34,097 nt of DNA, from contig CANQIN010000007.1 in the NCBI GenBank assembly GCA_947623995.1, positions 1 to 34,097 of the forward strand, given 5' to 3'. This document shows positions 13,092-22,617 of this stretch, in pieces. This DNA is from an uncultured Bacilli bacterium. GTDB taxonomy: Bacteria > Bacillota_I > Bacilli_A > RF39 > UBA660. The number at the start of each line of letters is the position of its first letter. Within the stretch, counting starts at the first letter, position 1. The notes beneath the pieces were generated by a model, which worked only from the letters and a program-made list of their open reading frames with translations, ran no database searches and was not told the origin of the DNA. Position numbers and translations under genes: made by a program.

Positions 13092-14039
13092 TTACTTTTG
13101 GCTTATTTTCAAATTATCAAGCTTTATCAAATTTCCCCATTTTAAATCATCACTACTAGGTGTAAAGTGTTCATATCCTCCACCATGGTAAAATGTTATT
13201 TCTCCAAAATATATTTGATTATTAACAAAATATAAATCAATTCTAACATATGGGATATTCTTTGATAATTTTTTGGCAATATCAAGCATTTCTTCTAATT
13301 TTTTCGGCTTTTCTATAATCTTTTCTTTATTAGTTGGATATTTTATTTCTAAATCAACATAATTCCAATTTGAATCATAAATATTTCTATGATGATCGGT
13401 AAACCTATCAAAATCAACTTGAATATACTTTGGAATTCCATTAAAACATTGAATTTTATAATCTTTTAAATCTTCACCTTTTTTATCATAAAGATATTCT
13501 TCTATAATTATTTTAGGTTTAATATTTTTATAAGGCCATTCTCTACAATTATAATAATAATTTTTATGAAGAGAATCATTAATAATTTTTTTAGTTTTTA
13601 TTAAATCAAGATTTTTTTTATCCTTACATATAACAATTCCACCAGAATCATTATTACTTTTAATAACAAATTGATTAGGCAATTTTGAAAAATCTATATC
13701 ATCAAATTCATCATAAACTCCTAAAGTAGGAATAATATATTTATTTCCTATAATATTTGTTACATAATCTTTTACTAGATATTTATCAACCATCGTTGTA
13801 TAAATATTTTTTCTATCATATAATTTTAGCCATTGTATTTTTTCATTAAATGTTTTAGGATTATTTAAATCTAATTTTTTACCCATTTCCAATTTATATA
13901 ATAACTTAATATAAGTTTTATCATTTAAAAACCAAAAAAATTTTTTTTTCATTAAATATATTATTAATTTTGAAGGCTTTCTTATGCAGCTCATTAATTT
14001 AGATAATTTTGAATTTTTCTTTTTATTTTCATTTTTCAT
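13092..14039 (-). CDS. TupA-like ATP-grasp protein
   Basis: 315-aa member of the ATP-grasp group related to TupA of teichuronopeptide synthesis. Signatures are DLNNPKTFNEKIQWLKLYDR near residue 57, MVDKYLVKDYV near 80, PNQFVIKSNNDSGGIVICKD near 132, IIEEYLYDKKGEDLKDYKI near 185 and YVRIDLYFVNNQIYFGEITF near 265. Members are thought to form amide bonds, and TupA links amino acids to uronic acid polymers. With UDP-glucose dehydrogenase and the epimerase in the same operon, amidation of a uronic acid with an amino acid is a reasonable inference. It overlaps the epimerase gene by 4 bp (ATGA), indicating coupling. Runs of A7 and T9 near 13930-13948 occur in the N-terminal part. Confidence 0.82.
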   Translation of the reverse strand: MKNENKKKNSKLSKLMSCIRKPSKLIIYLMKKKFFWFLNDKTYIKLLYKLEMGKKLDLNNPKTFNEKIQWLKLYDRKNIYTTMVDKYLVKDYVTNIIGNKYIIPTLGVYDEFDDIDFSKLPNQFVIKSNNDSGGIVICKDKKNLDLIKTKKIINDSLHKNYYYNCREWPYKNIKPKIIIEEYLYDKKGEDLKDYKIQCFNGIPKYIQVDFDRFTDHHRNIYDSNWNYVDLEIKYPTNKEKIIEKPKKLEEMLDIAKKLSKNIPYVRIDLYFVNNQIYFGEITFYHGGGYEHFTPSSDDLKWGNLIKLDNLKISQK

Positions 14040-15007
14040 ATGCTATGCCTCTTTTCTTTATACCATTCTATAAATTTTTTTATTCCTTCTTCAAAAGATA
14101 TAGAAGGATTATATCCTAATAATTCTTTTGCTTTATTAATATCAGCAAATGTTCTATCAACATCTCCAGGCTGCATATTCATTTGTTTAATTTTTGGTTC
14201 TATTCCTAGCGTTTTACCAATTACCTCAATCATTTGTTTTAAACTAATTGGATTATTACTTCCTAAATTGATTATTTCATAAACATTATCATTATTCATA
14301 ACATAATCACAAGATTTACAAATACCATCTACTATATCATCAACATAAGTATAATCTCTTGAAGTTGTACCATCTCCAAACATTGGAATTTCTTCATCAT
14401 TTAACATTAATCTTGTAAATTTATTAATTGCTAAATCTGGTCTTTGTTTAGGTCCATATACAGTAAAGAAACGTAACATAATAATATTCATATTATTTAA
14501 TTTATGATAAACATGAGCCATAACTTCATTAGCTTTTTTAGTTGCGGCATAAGGACTAATTGCAAAATCTACTACCATGTCTTCTCTAAAAGGAACTTCT
14601 TTACAATTACCATATACACTACTAGAAGATGCCATTACTAAATTTTTAACATTATGAAGTTTAGCTTCCTCTAATAAATTTTGTGTCCCTAATCCATTTA
14701 CATTTTGATATAAAATAGGATCTTCAATAGATGGTCTAACACCTGCCATAGCTGCTAAATGCATAACTACATCAATTTCATTTTCATCAAATACTTTCTT
14801 AATATCTATTCTGTTTCTTATATCACCACGATATAATTTATAATTAGGATTATTTAAAAATAATTTAATATTATCCTCTTTTATTTTTTGGTCATAAAAA
14901 TCACAAAAATTGTCTAATGTAATTATTTTATTACCTTCATTTAATAATCTTTCTGTTAATGTTGAACCAATAAAACCAGCTCCACCAGTTATAAAATATG
15001 TTTTCAT
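14036..15007 (-). CDS. NAD-dependent nucleotide-sugar epimerase (UDP-glucuronate 4-epimerase-like)
   Basis: 323-aa extended short-chain dehydrogenase/reductase. The NAD site is GGAGFIGS at 8-15. MHLAAMAGVRPSIEDP lies near residue 85, SSSSVYGNCKEVPF near 127 and the catalytic YAATK near 153. The phrase AAMAGVRPS and a substrate region with RFFTVYGPKQRPDLAINKF are typical of UDP-glucuronate 4-epimerases, which make UDP-galacturonate. This agrees with the UDP-glucose dehydrogenase at the end of the operon. UDP-glucose or UDP-GlcNAc 4-epimerase activity is the alternative. The start follows GTAGG; the stop overlaps the TupA-like start. Confidence 0.85.
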   Translation of the reverse strand: MKTYFITGGAGFIGSTLTERLLNEGNKIITLDNFCDFYDQKIKEDNIKLFLNNPNYKLYRGDIRNRIDIKKVFDENEIDVVMHLAAMAGVRPSIEDPILYQNVNGLGTQNLLEEAKLHNVKNLVMASSSSVYGNCKEVPFREDMVVDFAISPYAATKKANEVMAHVYHKLNNMNIIMLRFFTVYGPKQRPDLAINKFTRLMLNDEEIPMFGDGTTSRDYTYVDDIVDGICKSCDYVMNNDNVYEIINLGSNNPISLKQMIEVIGKTLGIEPKIKQMNMQPGDVDRTFADINKAKELLGYNPSISFEEGIKKFIEWYKEKRHSI

Positions 15008-15014
15008 TTTCTAC

Positions 15015-16133
15015 CTACTTTCCTACGTGCTTTATAAAAAGGATTAATTTCCACTTTTTATGAAATATATTTTTTCTATTATAAGCTAATTTAACTATAG
15101 TATAAGGAACATATAAATAAAGTTTATTATTAATATGTAGAAAACTAGATTTATATAAATGTTGATTTTTATACAAATATTCTTTAGGTGCATAATAAAG
15201 TTTTATATTTTTAGTATCTTTAAAATTTTTACCATCTTTAGAAAAAGCAAAATATAAATTATAATTTCTATCCATAAATAATAACTCAAAATTATTTTCA
15301 ACTAATCTTACTTCACCATGCCAAAATTGTCCATCAAAATCATTTACATTTATTTTTATTTCTTTTCCCCAATTAATTAAATCTTTACTACTTCTCATAT
15401 GTAAACAATAGTCAATATCAAAATAATACATATAATATTGATTATCTTTTTTTACTATACTTAAACTCATATAATAAGAATTATTATCATCAATTATAAG
15501 TTCTGGTTCTGACCACTTTATTCCATCTTTAGAACAAATCCTATATATATAATTTTTAAACTCTTTATCTTCAATTGTATAACGATACCATAATTCTAAT
15601 CTATCAGTATAAATTAAAAATGGATCATTATAATATCTAAGAGGTTCTTGTTTTTCTATAATTTTTAATAAAGGATTTTTAATTTTTGTAGGTACTTCCC
15701 AACTAATTCCATCATTAGAAACTGCTATACATGGATTTTCTAAATCGACACGGTCATTATCATAAGGAGTAAAAGCCATCCAAAATTTATAACCATTAAA
15801 ACCAGTTTCAAAATATAATACAGAAGGATGAGTTAAAGAACCTGTTCCATCAAAAGTTTTGATATCTAATTCTTTAGAATAAATCTCATTATCTAAAAGT
15901 TTTCTTCTTTTTTCATTTATTATTTTTTTATTATGAATTTTTTGATAATTAATTATTGGTAATTTAAGTATAAATGTTAAAAAAATTATTAGTAATATTA
16001 TATGAATAGTTATTAACATTAAAATATTTAATACAAAATTAGGGCCAAAACAACACACTAATAAAATTATAATTAAATCAAATAAAATAACTAAACCATC
16101 AACAATTTTATTTTTTAATATCTTTTTTATCAT
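15015..16133 (-). CDS. Membrane-anchored five-bladed beta-propeller protein (GH43/GH32-like fold)
   Basis: 372 aa. Two hydrophobic segments at about residues 12-60 are followed by a soluble domain with repeated propeller blades: KFWMAFTPYDN, CIAVSNDGISWEVP, ELWYRYTIEDKEF, YRICSKDGIKWSEP, YYMYYFDIDYCLHMRSSKDL and YFAFSKDGKNF. The 'S.DG..W' phrases are the classic blade motif of glycoside hydrolase families 43, 32 and 130. Acidic residues in ENPCIAV and WHGEVRL could serve a sugar site, but a complete catalytic triad cannot be assigned. Position between the epimerase and a glycosyltransferase suggests modification, trimming or binding of the polymer. Topology (propeller inside or outside) is uncertain. 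Confidence 0.6.
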   Translation of the reverse strand: MIKKILKNKIVDGLVILFDLIIILLVCCFGPNFVLNILMLITIHIILLIIFLTFILKLPIINYQKIHNKKIINEKRRKLLDNEIYSKELDIKTFDGTGSLTHPSVLYFETGFNGYKFWMAFTPYDNDRVDLENPCIAVSNDGISWEVPTKIKNPLLKIIEKQEPLRYYNDPFLIYTDRLELWYRYTIEDKEFKNYIYRICSKDGIKWSEPELIIDDNNSYYMSLSIVKKDNQYYMYYFDIDYCLHMRSSKDLINWGKEIKINVNDFDGQFWHGEVRLVENNFELLFMDRNYNLYFAFSKDGKNFKDTKNIKLYYAPKEYLYKNQHLYKSSFLHINNKLYLYVPYTIVKLAYNRKNIFHKKWKLILFIKHVGK

Positions 16134-16154
16134 GATTAAAACTCCTTACATAAT

Positions 16155-17321
16155 TTATAATATTTTTTGCCAACTTTTAACAATTTTTTCTATAGAATAA
16201 TTATCAGCATTTATAATAGCCTTTTTTGATAAATTATGTAAAAGTTCTTTATCATTAACTAAATCCAACATTGCTTTAGCATATCCAACAATATCATTAT
16301 TTTTAACTAACACTGAACACGTTTTAAATTGTTCTACTGTGCTTGGTAAATCATAAGAAATAATTGGAACTCCACATTCACAAGCTTCTACTAACACTAT
16401 TCCTAAGCCTTCAATATAAGATGAAAGAAGATAAATTGATGATTGTAGATAAAATTTTTGAATTTCATTAGTTCGTGGTAACAATTTTATTCTGTCTTCT
16501 AAACCAAACCTTTTTATTTCATTTTCTAGTTGTTCTTTTAAACTTCCTTCGCCAATTATCATTAGATTCCAATCTTTATTATTTTTGCTAAAGATATTAA
16601 AAGCCTCAATTAATCTATCAAAACCTTTTTCTTGTGAAAATCTTCCAACAGCAATAAAATTTTTAGACTTTAAATCTGATTTTTCTTCAGAAATAAAGCT
16701 TTTAGGATTATATATACAAGTTGCATTATAGTTAAATTTTTGTTTTATCCATCTAGCATCATAATCTGTAAGGACTACATAATTAGATAATAAATCAAGT
16801 TTTTCTTTAAATAAGTATTTTAAATATACATTGTTTAAACTTAATTCAAAGTAAGATTCACAAGTACTATGCTGCCATCCAATTAACTTTTTTACAGAAA
16901 GTTTATTTTTAAATACACATAAAAACATTGTGTAAAAAGAAGCAACACCAACAACATCATCTATTTTATTTTCATTAATATAATTTATAATTTCTCTATT
17001 TTGAAAAATTTTAACTTTAAAAAAACATAAAGAAATTAATTTGGTTTTTTTATATAAATTTTCATTTTTTATAATTATTTTTTTTAAAATAAAAGCCCAA
17101 AAAAACAAAATTTTTTCAAGTATGTTTTGAGATACAAATTTTACTTTTATGTTTTCATTTAAACCATAAAGATCGTTATCTCGTTTATTGTCATTAGTAA
17201 CACAAATAATATGAACATCATATCCTTCATGGTATAAAGCATTTGAAACTACTGTTACTGCTCTTTGAACTCCACCTAATGTAAATATTGATCCAGTTAA
17301 AAAACATATCTTTTTTTTCAT
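16155..17321 (-). CDS. GT4 family glycosyltransferase
   Basis: 388-aa GT-B glycosyltransferase. The acceptor-side N-terminus is GSIFTLGGVQRAVTVVSNAL near residue 10. HSTCESYFELS lies near 150. The donor-binding half begins FIAVGRFSQEKGFDRLIEAF near 224, continues with NLMIIGEGSLKEQLE and ends with YLLSSYIEGLGIVLVEACECG, the E-x7-E motif of retaining GT4 enzymes. Nearly full family length. The start codon follows GGTGGTG. A decayed gene precedes it (17419-17830), so it may have replaced or outlived a related enzyme. Sugar specificity unknown. Confidence 0.88.
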   Translation of the reverse strand: MKKKICFLTGSIFTLGGVQRAVTVVSNALYHEGYDVHIICVTNDNKRDNDLYGLNENIKVKFVSQNILEKILFFWAFILKKIIIKNENLYKKTKLISLCFFKVKIFQNREIINYINENKIDDVVGVASFYTMFLCVFKNKLSVKKLIGWQHSTCESYFELSLNNVYLKYLFKEKLDLLSNYVVLTDYDARWIKQKFNYNATCIYNPKSFISEEKSDLKSKNFIAVGRFSQEKGFDRLIEAFNIFSKNNKDWNLMIIGEGSLKEQLENEIKRFGLEDRIKLLPRTNEIQKFYLQSSIYLLSSYIEGLGIVLVEACECGVPIISYDLPSTVEQFKTCSVLVKNNDIVGYAKAMLDLVNDKELLHNLSKKAIINADNYSIEKIVKSWQKIL

Positions 17322-17418
17322 TAATACACCACCAATTAAGCAGCATTATTATATCATGGTTAACAATATAAAACAACAAAAGAAAAGTACAGAAATTTTG
17401 GGAATTTTATGAACTTTT

Positions 17419-17830
17419 TTATATTTTATCAATTTTTAACTTTTTCATTAAGTTCTCTATATTTTTTTGAGGATTAATATTATTCTTTAGATATTGTTGA
17501 CATTCATTGGCTATTTGTTCATATTGTTTTTTTGAACTTGTATATAATTTCATAATTTTTTCTTTTAAATCATCTTTGTCTTTTAAAGTATATAATAATT
17601 ATTGTTGCATTTTATTAAAGCAATATGTTTTTATAATATTAAAATTTTAACTATTATTACTAAATTTTAATTTAGGAAACATTCTTGATATTCTAAAATA
17701 AGTTTTAGAAACTCCTGACTAATTAATTTAACATTTCCATATTTTTTTTAATTCTTCATACAACCATAATTTATTTATCACATATTTTTAAAGAGCAATC
17801 ATATAATAAAACAAAATTATTCATAACTAA
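17419..17830 (-). pseudogene. Decayed glycosyltransferase-like gene
   Basis: The 538-bp gap between two operon genes is not empty. One minus-strand frame reads as protein-like sequence interrupted by four stop codons (TAA, TAG, TAA, TAA). Segments are LWLYEELKKIW, SGVSKTYFRISRMFPKLKFS, and an intact C-terminal stretch of about 60 codons (LLYTLKDKDDLKEKIMKLYT ... NPQKNIENLMKKLKID) ending at 17419. The last part resembles the C-terminal helix of GT4 glycosyltransferases. Multiple stops in one frame indicate old decay rather than sequencing error. What sugar it added is unknowable. Confidence 0.55.
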
Positions 17831-17859
17831 ACATCACCACTTTCTATTTAAAAAAATTG

Positions 17860-19404
17860 TTATGATTCTATTTTTCTTTTATTAAAAATCTTATTTTTAA
17901 ATAATGTTATAAAATAATTCATATCTTCTGTTTTACCAAAAAAGATTATAAATATAATTAAGTATACAATTGAAATTATTAATATTTTTATAATAAAGCC
18001 TACTAAATTACCCATAAATATTCTTTGAATTATTAAATTTGATATAATATAACAAATGGAGAAAAAGCAAAACCATTTAAATAGTAATTTATAATAATTT
18101 AAAGGATTTTTTTTAAAGCCAAATTTATAAACTGAATAAATATCAACCATATATGTTATTCCACGACATATAATAGTAGCAAATAAAAGTCCCGCAATAC
18201 CAAATGGTTTAACTAAGACGAAATCTAAAATTATATTTAAAATAGCTGCAATTAAAAAGAATATCTTATATTGCGAAAATAAACCTAAAGCTGTTCTTGT
18301 TGTATATAAAGGATAATGTATTGATCTTAAATATAATTCAATTATTAGTATAATAATTATTGAATTACTTAAAAAAAACTCGTTATTAAGCCAAATGTTA
18401 GTTACAAATTCTTGCAATAAAATTATCATACCTACACATATATAAGTATATATAGCTGCATTTAAAAAAAACATCTTAAACAAAACATTTTCAGTTTTAG
18501 TTTCACTATCTTTAGATACACCAAGATTTCCAATTGAGGCCGTTATTGAATAAAAAATTTTATTCATCATTGTGTTTATCATTGAAATTATTAAGGAATA
18601 GTTTGAAAGTATTCCAACATATTTTATTCCTATAAAAGATGATATAAAAATATTATCAGTTCCTCCAAACGCAACACTTGCAACTTTTGTCATTACTAAT
18701 CCTTTAGTATCTCTTTTTAAATTTTGAACTTCTTGTTTACTAAGTTTTCCTTTGACTTTATTATTTAAAAATTTATATTTTTTTGAAACATACATAGAAC
18801 ACAAAACATTATTTAATATTCCAAAAATTATTGATAATAAAAAATAAAATACAAAATTTTCAAAAACAATTAAAACTATACATTGAAAGATATTCATAAC
18901 TAAATTAGTAATTTCTGTAAATAAACTTACAATATAATCTTTTTGATCTGCAGTTAATAATGTTTTTTTATAAACAAATAAATATGATGTTAATGTTTGA
19001 ATTAAATAAAGTACATATAATAATATTAAACTTTCTTTAACGTTAGGAGCTTCCACTAAATATTTTAAAAAAGGTATTACTCCTATTCCTAATACTAATA
19101 TAATTAACATTATAGCACTATATATTTTTTTATATAACCTTACATATAAATTTACTTTATTATAATCCTCATCAGCAAGAGGTTTATATAAATGATAAAC
19201 TAAACTACTACCAAGCCCTAATTCAGCAAAAGATAATATAGTTAATATATTAGAGAATAATCCCCCTATTCCCAAATATTCAGCACCTAATTTTTGAGTA
19301 AAAATTGTTCTACACACAAAAGAGACTATTAAATACATAATATAACAAATCATTGTTATAGTTGTATTTTTTATTGCATTATTAGTTCTAGATTCTTTCT
19401 TCAT
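17860..19404 (-). CDS. wzx: Wzx-type oligosaccharide flippase (MOP superfamily)
   Basis: 514-aa polytopic protein with about 14 predicted hydrophobic spans. It starts with a short basic stretch and ITMICYIMYLIVSFVCRTIF. The conserved LGAEYLGIGGLFSNILTILSFAELGLGS block near residue 38 is typical of capsule flippases of Firmicutes. Its role would be to turn lipid-linked repeat units from the inner to the outer leaflet before polymerisation by the EpsG/Wzy protein at 28447-29508. AAAGGAAAG precedes the ATG, and 100 bp separate it from the upstream gene. It is followed by the decayed glycosyltransferase. Confidence 0.9.
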   Translation of the reverse strand: MKKESRTNNAIKNTTITMICYIMYLIVSFVCRTIFTQKLGAEYLGIGGLFSNILTILSFAELGLGSSLVYHLYKPLADEDYNKVNLYVRLYKKIYSAIMLIILVLGIGVIPFLKYLVEAPNVKESLILLYVLYLIQTLTSYLFVYKKTLLTADQKDYIVSLFTEITNLVMNIFQCIVLIVFENFVFYFLLSIIFGILNNVLCSMYVSKKYKFLNNKVKGKLSKQEVQNLKRDTKGLVMTKVASVAFGGTDNIFISSFIGIKYVGILSNYSLIISMINTMMNKIFYSITASIGNLGVSKDSETKTENVLFKMFFLNAAIYTYICVGMIILLQEFVTNIWLNNEFFLSNSIIIILIIELYLRSIHYPLYTTRTALGLFSQYKIFFLIAAILNIILDFVLVKPFGIAGLLFATIICRGITYMVDIYSVYKFGFKKNPLNYYKLLFKWFCFFSICYIISNLIIQRIFMGNLVGFIIKILIISIVYLIIFIIFFGKTEDMNYFITLFKNKIFNKRKIES

Positions 19405-19504
19405 ACTAATTCTTTCCTTTCAAAAGTAATCAAGAATACAGTTATACTTTATATCAGCTTGATAAAAATTACAATAATAAATAACTTTTTTAGAAATAAA
19501 ATCA

Positions 19505-20590
19505 TTAATTATTTTCCTCTAATATTTTTTTTAAATTATTAATTGATTTACAACGTAAATCAGATATTTTTTTATTAATATTTTTAAAATCACATTCAAT
19601 TTCTGGTATATAATCTCTAGTTAATCTTCTACTTTCTATACCAACAATTTTAGCTATACTTTCCATTCTAGGCGAATTTGATTTGCAATAATACATAAAG
19701 TTAGTATTATAATTTATAGAAAATAGTATCCCATGATATGACGCAGTAACAACTAATTCAGCATGGTGAATGTAATATAAAAATTCGCCAATAGTTGCAT
19801 TAGGTACACAAGTAAAATTCTCTATATCTTTCTTCAAGTGTCCTAAAAATATAACGTGATAATTATTTTCTTTAGCAATTTTTTTTGTTGCTTCTAACTC
19901 AATACCATCAGCATCAATAAAATATAATACAATATATTTTTTATTAGGAATTATTAATGGTTTTTCTTCATAATTTTGCCAAAAAGTTTTATCATGTAAT
20001 AAAGTGGGATCAATATCAAAATGAACATCATTTTTCAAAATAGTATTAAAATATTCTTTTGTTTGTAATTCTCTAACAGATAAATATCTAAATCTATCTA
20101 AATTTTTTTTACATACCTCTAAATATTTATCTTCAATTTTATCAACGCCTAAACTTGCAGCATAAGAATACTTTTTATTATCATTAGCAAAGTCCAAATA
20201 ATATGCTGTATCTCCTTTTGAAATATTTAAATTAAATACCATATCACTTCCAACTATAATTTTATCATATTCATTGTTAGCTAAATTTATATTTTCTTTA
20301 TTATAATCCTTTTTTGATAAAATAATATTTTGTCTTATAAATTCTTCTATTGTTTTTCGCTTCTTTCTAGAAAGTAAATAACCTCTAATGTCTTTAATAT
20401 AATTAATAAACGATTTATTATTACATTTTGGAAACCTAATATATTCTTTATATTCTAGATAACTATGATAATTTATTATTTCACAATTATATCCTAATTC
20501 AATTATTTTTTTTTCTAAGGCAAAAGACTGTAAAACAGCACCATAATTTGTAGTTGTATGAAAAGTTAATATTCCAATCTTCTTAGTCAT
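19505..20590 (-). CDS. Polysaccharide pyruvyl transferase family protein (first of two)
   Basis: 361 aa with the family's N-terminus GILTFHTTTNYGAVLQSFAL at 6-25. DKIIVGSDMVFN lies near residue 108 and YAASLG near 143. A later VTASYHGILFSINYNTNFM near 282 is the S-x-H-G/A-x-x-F-S motif of the donor site. Family enzymes move pyruvate from phosphoenolpyruvate to a sugar, giving a ketal; some members have other roles. It shares domain layout with the protein at 26374-27489 but is well diverged. AGGAGG lies before the ATG. Such genes commonly travel with F420-dehydrogenase-beta-like genes, as in this operon. Confidence 0.85.
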   Translation of the reverse strand: MTKKIGILTFHTTTNYGAVLQSFALEKKIIELGYNCEIINYHSYLEYKEYIRFPKCNNKSFINYIKDIRGYLLSRKKRKTIEEFIRQNIILSKKDYNKENINLANNEYDKIIVGSDMVFNLNISKGDTAYYLDFANDNKKYSYAASLGVDKIEDKYLEVCKKNLDRFRYLSVRELQTKEYFNTILKNDVHFDIDPTLLHDKTFWQNYEEKPLIIPNKKYIVLYFIDADGIELEATKKIAKENNYHVIFLGHLKKDIENFTCVPNATIGEFLYYIHHAELVVTASYHGILFSINYNTNFMYYCKSNSPRMESIAKIVGIESRRLTRDYIPEIECDFKNINKKISDLRCKSINNLKKILEENN

Positions 20591-20629
20591 TATATTTTTT
20601 TCCTCCTATTATTTTTTTATAAATGTCAA

Positions 20630-21730
20630 TCACTTTATTTTTTTATTTTTAATGATTTGATCTATATAATTTTCCCATTTATTGTATATAACATTATAAG
20701 ATAAATTTTCTCTTATTTTTTTGGCATTCTTGCCAATTAAATTAGCAAAATTATTATCATTAACTATTTTTTCTAATCCTTTTACTAATGATTCAACATC
20801 ATTTTTTGAAATTAATATTCCATTTTCATTATTTATAATTAACTCTTTTGCTCCTCCACCATAAAAATCAGTTGTTATACATGGTATTCCCATGCACATT
20901 GCTTCTATTAAAGAATTGGGCATTCCTTCATAATCTGATGTCATTACAAAAGCTTTAGCATTAGAAATTTTACTATCAATATTTTTAACATATCCCATAA
21001 AAAAAACTTTATCATTTAAATTATATTTATTTACAATTTCTTTAAGCATTTCTTCTTGTGGACCTTTTCCATATATTTCTAGTTTATAATTAGGATATTT
21101 TAAAGAAAATTTATAAAAAGCATCTAGTAACATTTTATAATTTTTTTGTTTATCTAATCTTCCAACTGCTACAATCTTATCTTCTATTAACTTTTCATTT
21201 CTTAAAGAAAATGTAATATCTTTATTAATTGCATTAGGTATAACAATTTGATTTTTATTAGGATACCATTTACCTATTTCTTTGGTTTGAACTACTAAAC
21301 CATCACATCTTTTAGAAGCATATTTCATAATTAATTTTTCATAAAGTTTATAAGTAGAAGGATTATTTCTTTCAGAAATAATTACTTTTCCATGAATATA
21401 TTTTTTTAAACTAATAAGTAAAAAAATAGTTATTGGAAGCATTACAATATAACAATCAATATCATTATTATTTAAAATATATTTTTTTAAATTTTTATAT
21501 CTTAATATAGTATCATGTATTTTATTTTTTCTTTCTTTTTTATTAATCAAATAAATTCTATTAATATTTTTATTTAATTCATAATTATCTTTAACATCAG
21601 ACATTGTTATAAGATTAACAATATAGTCTTTTTGATATAAATAATTTGCTAAATTACAGGTAACTCTTTCTGCTCCACCGCCAGTTAAACTTCCTATAAA
21701 AAGAGTAATTTTTTTTCTTTCATGCTCCAT
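20630..21730 (-). CDS. GT4 family glycosyltransferase
   Basis: 366-aa GT-B enzyme. N-terminal ITLFIGSLTGGGAERVTCNL, middle GKVIISERNNPSTYKLYEKL, donor half KIVAVGRLDKQKNYKMLLDAF, then KLEIYGKGPQEEMLKEIV and AFVMTSDYEGMPNSLIEAMC with the E-x7-E pair. The SERN.P motif near residue 125 is common in N-acetylhexosamine and galactose transferases of capsule clusters, but specificity stays open. The start was moved to ATG 21730 (AAAGGTG, 7-nt spacing); the longer frame to 21763 adds 11 residues without a ribosome site. Confidence 0.88.
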   Translation of the reverse strand: MEHERKKITLFIGSLTGGGAERVTCNLANYLYQKDYIVNLITMSDVKDNYELNKNINRIYLINKKERKNKIHDTILRYKNLKKYILNNNDIDCYIVMLPITIFLLISLKKYIHGKVIISERNNPSTYKLYEKLIMKYASKRCDGLVVQTKEIGKWYPNKNQIVIPNAINKDITFSLRNEKLIEDKIVAVGRLDKQKNYKMLLDAFYKFSLKYPNYKLEIYGKGPQEEMLKEIVNKYNLNDKVFFMGYVKNIDSKISNAKAFVMTSDYEGMPNSLIEAMCMGIPCITTDFYGGGAKELIINNENGILISKNDVESLVKGLEKIVNDNNFANLIGKNAKKIRENLSYNVIYNKWENYIDQIIKNKKIK

Positions 21731-21784
21731 ATTTAACACCTTTCTGCAACAAAAGTATAGCATATTAATATTTAAAAAACAAAT

Positions 21785-22606
21785 TTAGTCTGTATGCTTT
21801 CTTAAGAAAGTATTATAAAAAAAACTTCTTAAATCACTAGGGAAAATAGCAATTAATGTTCTTTCAATTACATTAATAATAAACTCAAAATAATTAATTG
21901 TCCCTAACTTTAAAATTTTCTTTTCAAAAAAAATTATATTTTTAACATAATTAAATCCCCCTCTTCTTTTAAACATACTTTTTCCTGCCCTAACATCAAC
22001 TAAACATTCTTGAATATTATATCCTTTATACTTTTTTAAAACTTTACACCATAAATAATAATCTTCAAAATATCTAACATCTTCATAACTTCCTACTTCT
22101 AAAATAATTGATTTTCTATAAGCAACACTCATATGATTAAAAGGATTCCGTTTTTTTACATATTTTGAAATCTCTAAAGAAGTTTCTGGAACAGATTTAA
22201 TACTTAAAGAGTTTTCCATATTTTCATCAAATTCTTCTATATTTGTTCCAACAATTGCAATATCTTTATCTTTAAAAACTTTTATTTGTTTTTCAAAACG
22301 ATTATTCTTAGAAATATCATCTGTATCCATTCTAAAAACAATATCATATTTACAAGCTTTTAAACCATCATTTAAAGCTAAACCAAGTCCTCGATTTTCT
22401 GAAAAAGCTAATATATTTAGAATATTTGGATATTCTTTTTTTACTTTATTAATAACTTCTTCAAGTTCTTTATTTAACTTACCGTCTTTTACCAACAATA
22501 CTTCATTAGGCATTAAAGTTTGATTTAAAACGCTATATAATGCTTGTTCTAAATATTGTGGCTTTTCTTTATCATATACAGACATTAATACAGAAAACTT
22601 TTCCAT
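21785..22606 (-). CDS. GT2 family glycosyltransferase (EpsE/AmsE-like)
   Basis: 273-aa GT-A enzyme. It starts FSVLMSVYDKEKPQYLEQAL, then VLNQTLMPNEVLLVKDG, ENRGLGLALNDGLKACKYDI and the metal-binding RMDTDDISKNNRF. An acidic catalytic region lies at YEDVRYFEDYYLWCKVL, matching the F.ED..LW motif. The AmsE/EpsE subgroup often adds galactose or N-acetylgalactosamine. ATG 22606 is favoured, with GAGTGAGG upstream. GTG at 22621 overlaps the stop of the preceding gene and would only add five residues. Confidence 0.88.
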   Translation of the reverse strand: MEKFSVLMSVYDKEKPQYLEQALYSVLNQTLMPNEVLLVKDGKLNKELEEVINKVKKEYPNILNILAFSENRGLGLALNDGLKACKYDIVFRMDTDDISKNNRFEKQIKVFKDKDIAIVGTNIEEFDENMENSLSIKSVPETSLEISKYVKKRNPFNHMSVAYRKSIILEVGSYEDVRYFEDYYLWCKVLKKYKGYNIQECLVDVRAGKSMFKRRGGFNYVKNIIFFEKKILKLGTINYFEFIINVIERTLIAIFPSDLRSFFYNTFLRKHTD

Positions 22607-22617
22607 AAACAAAAACC

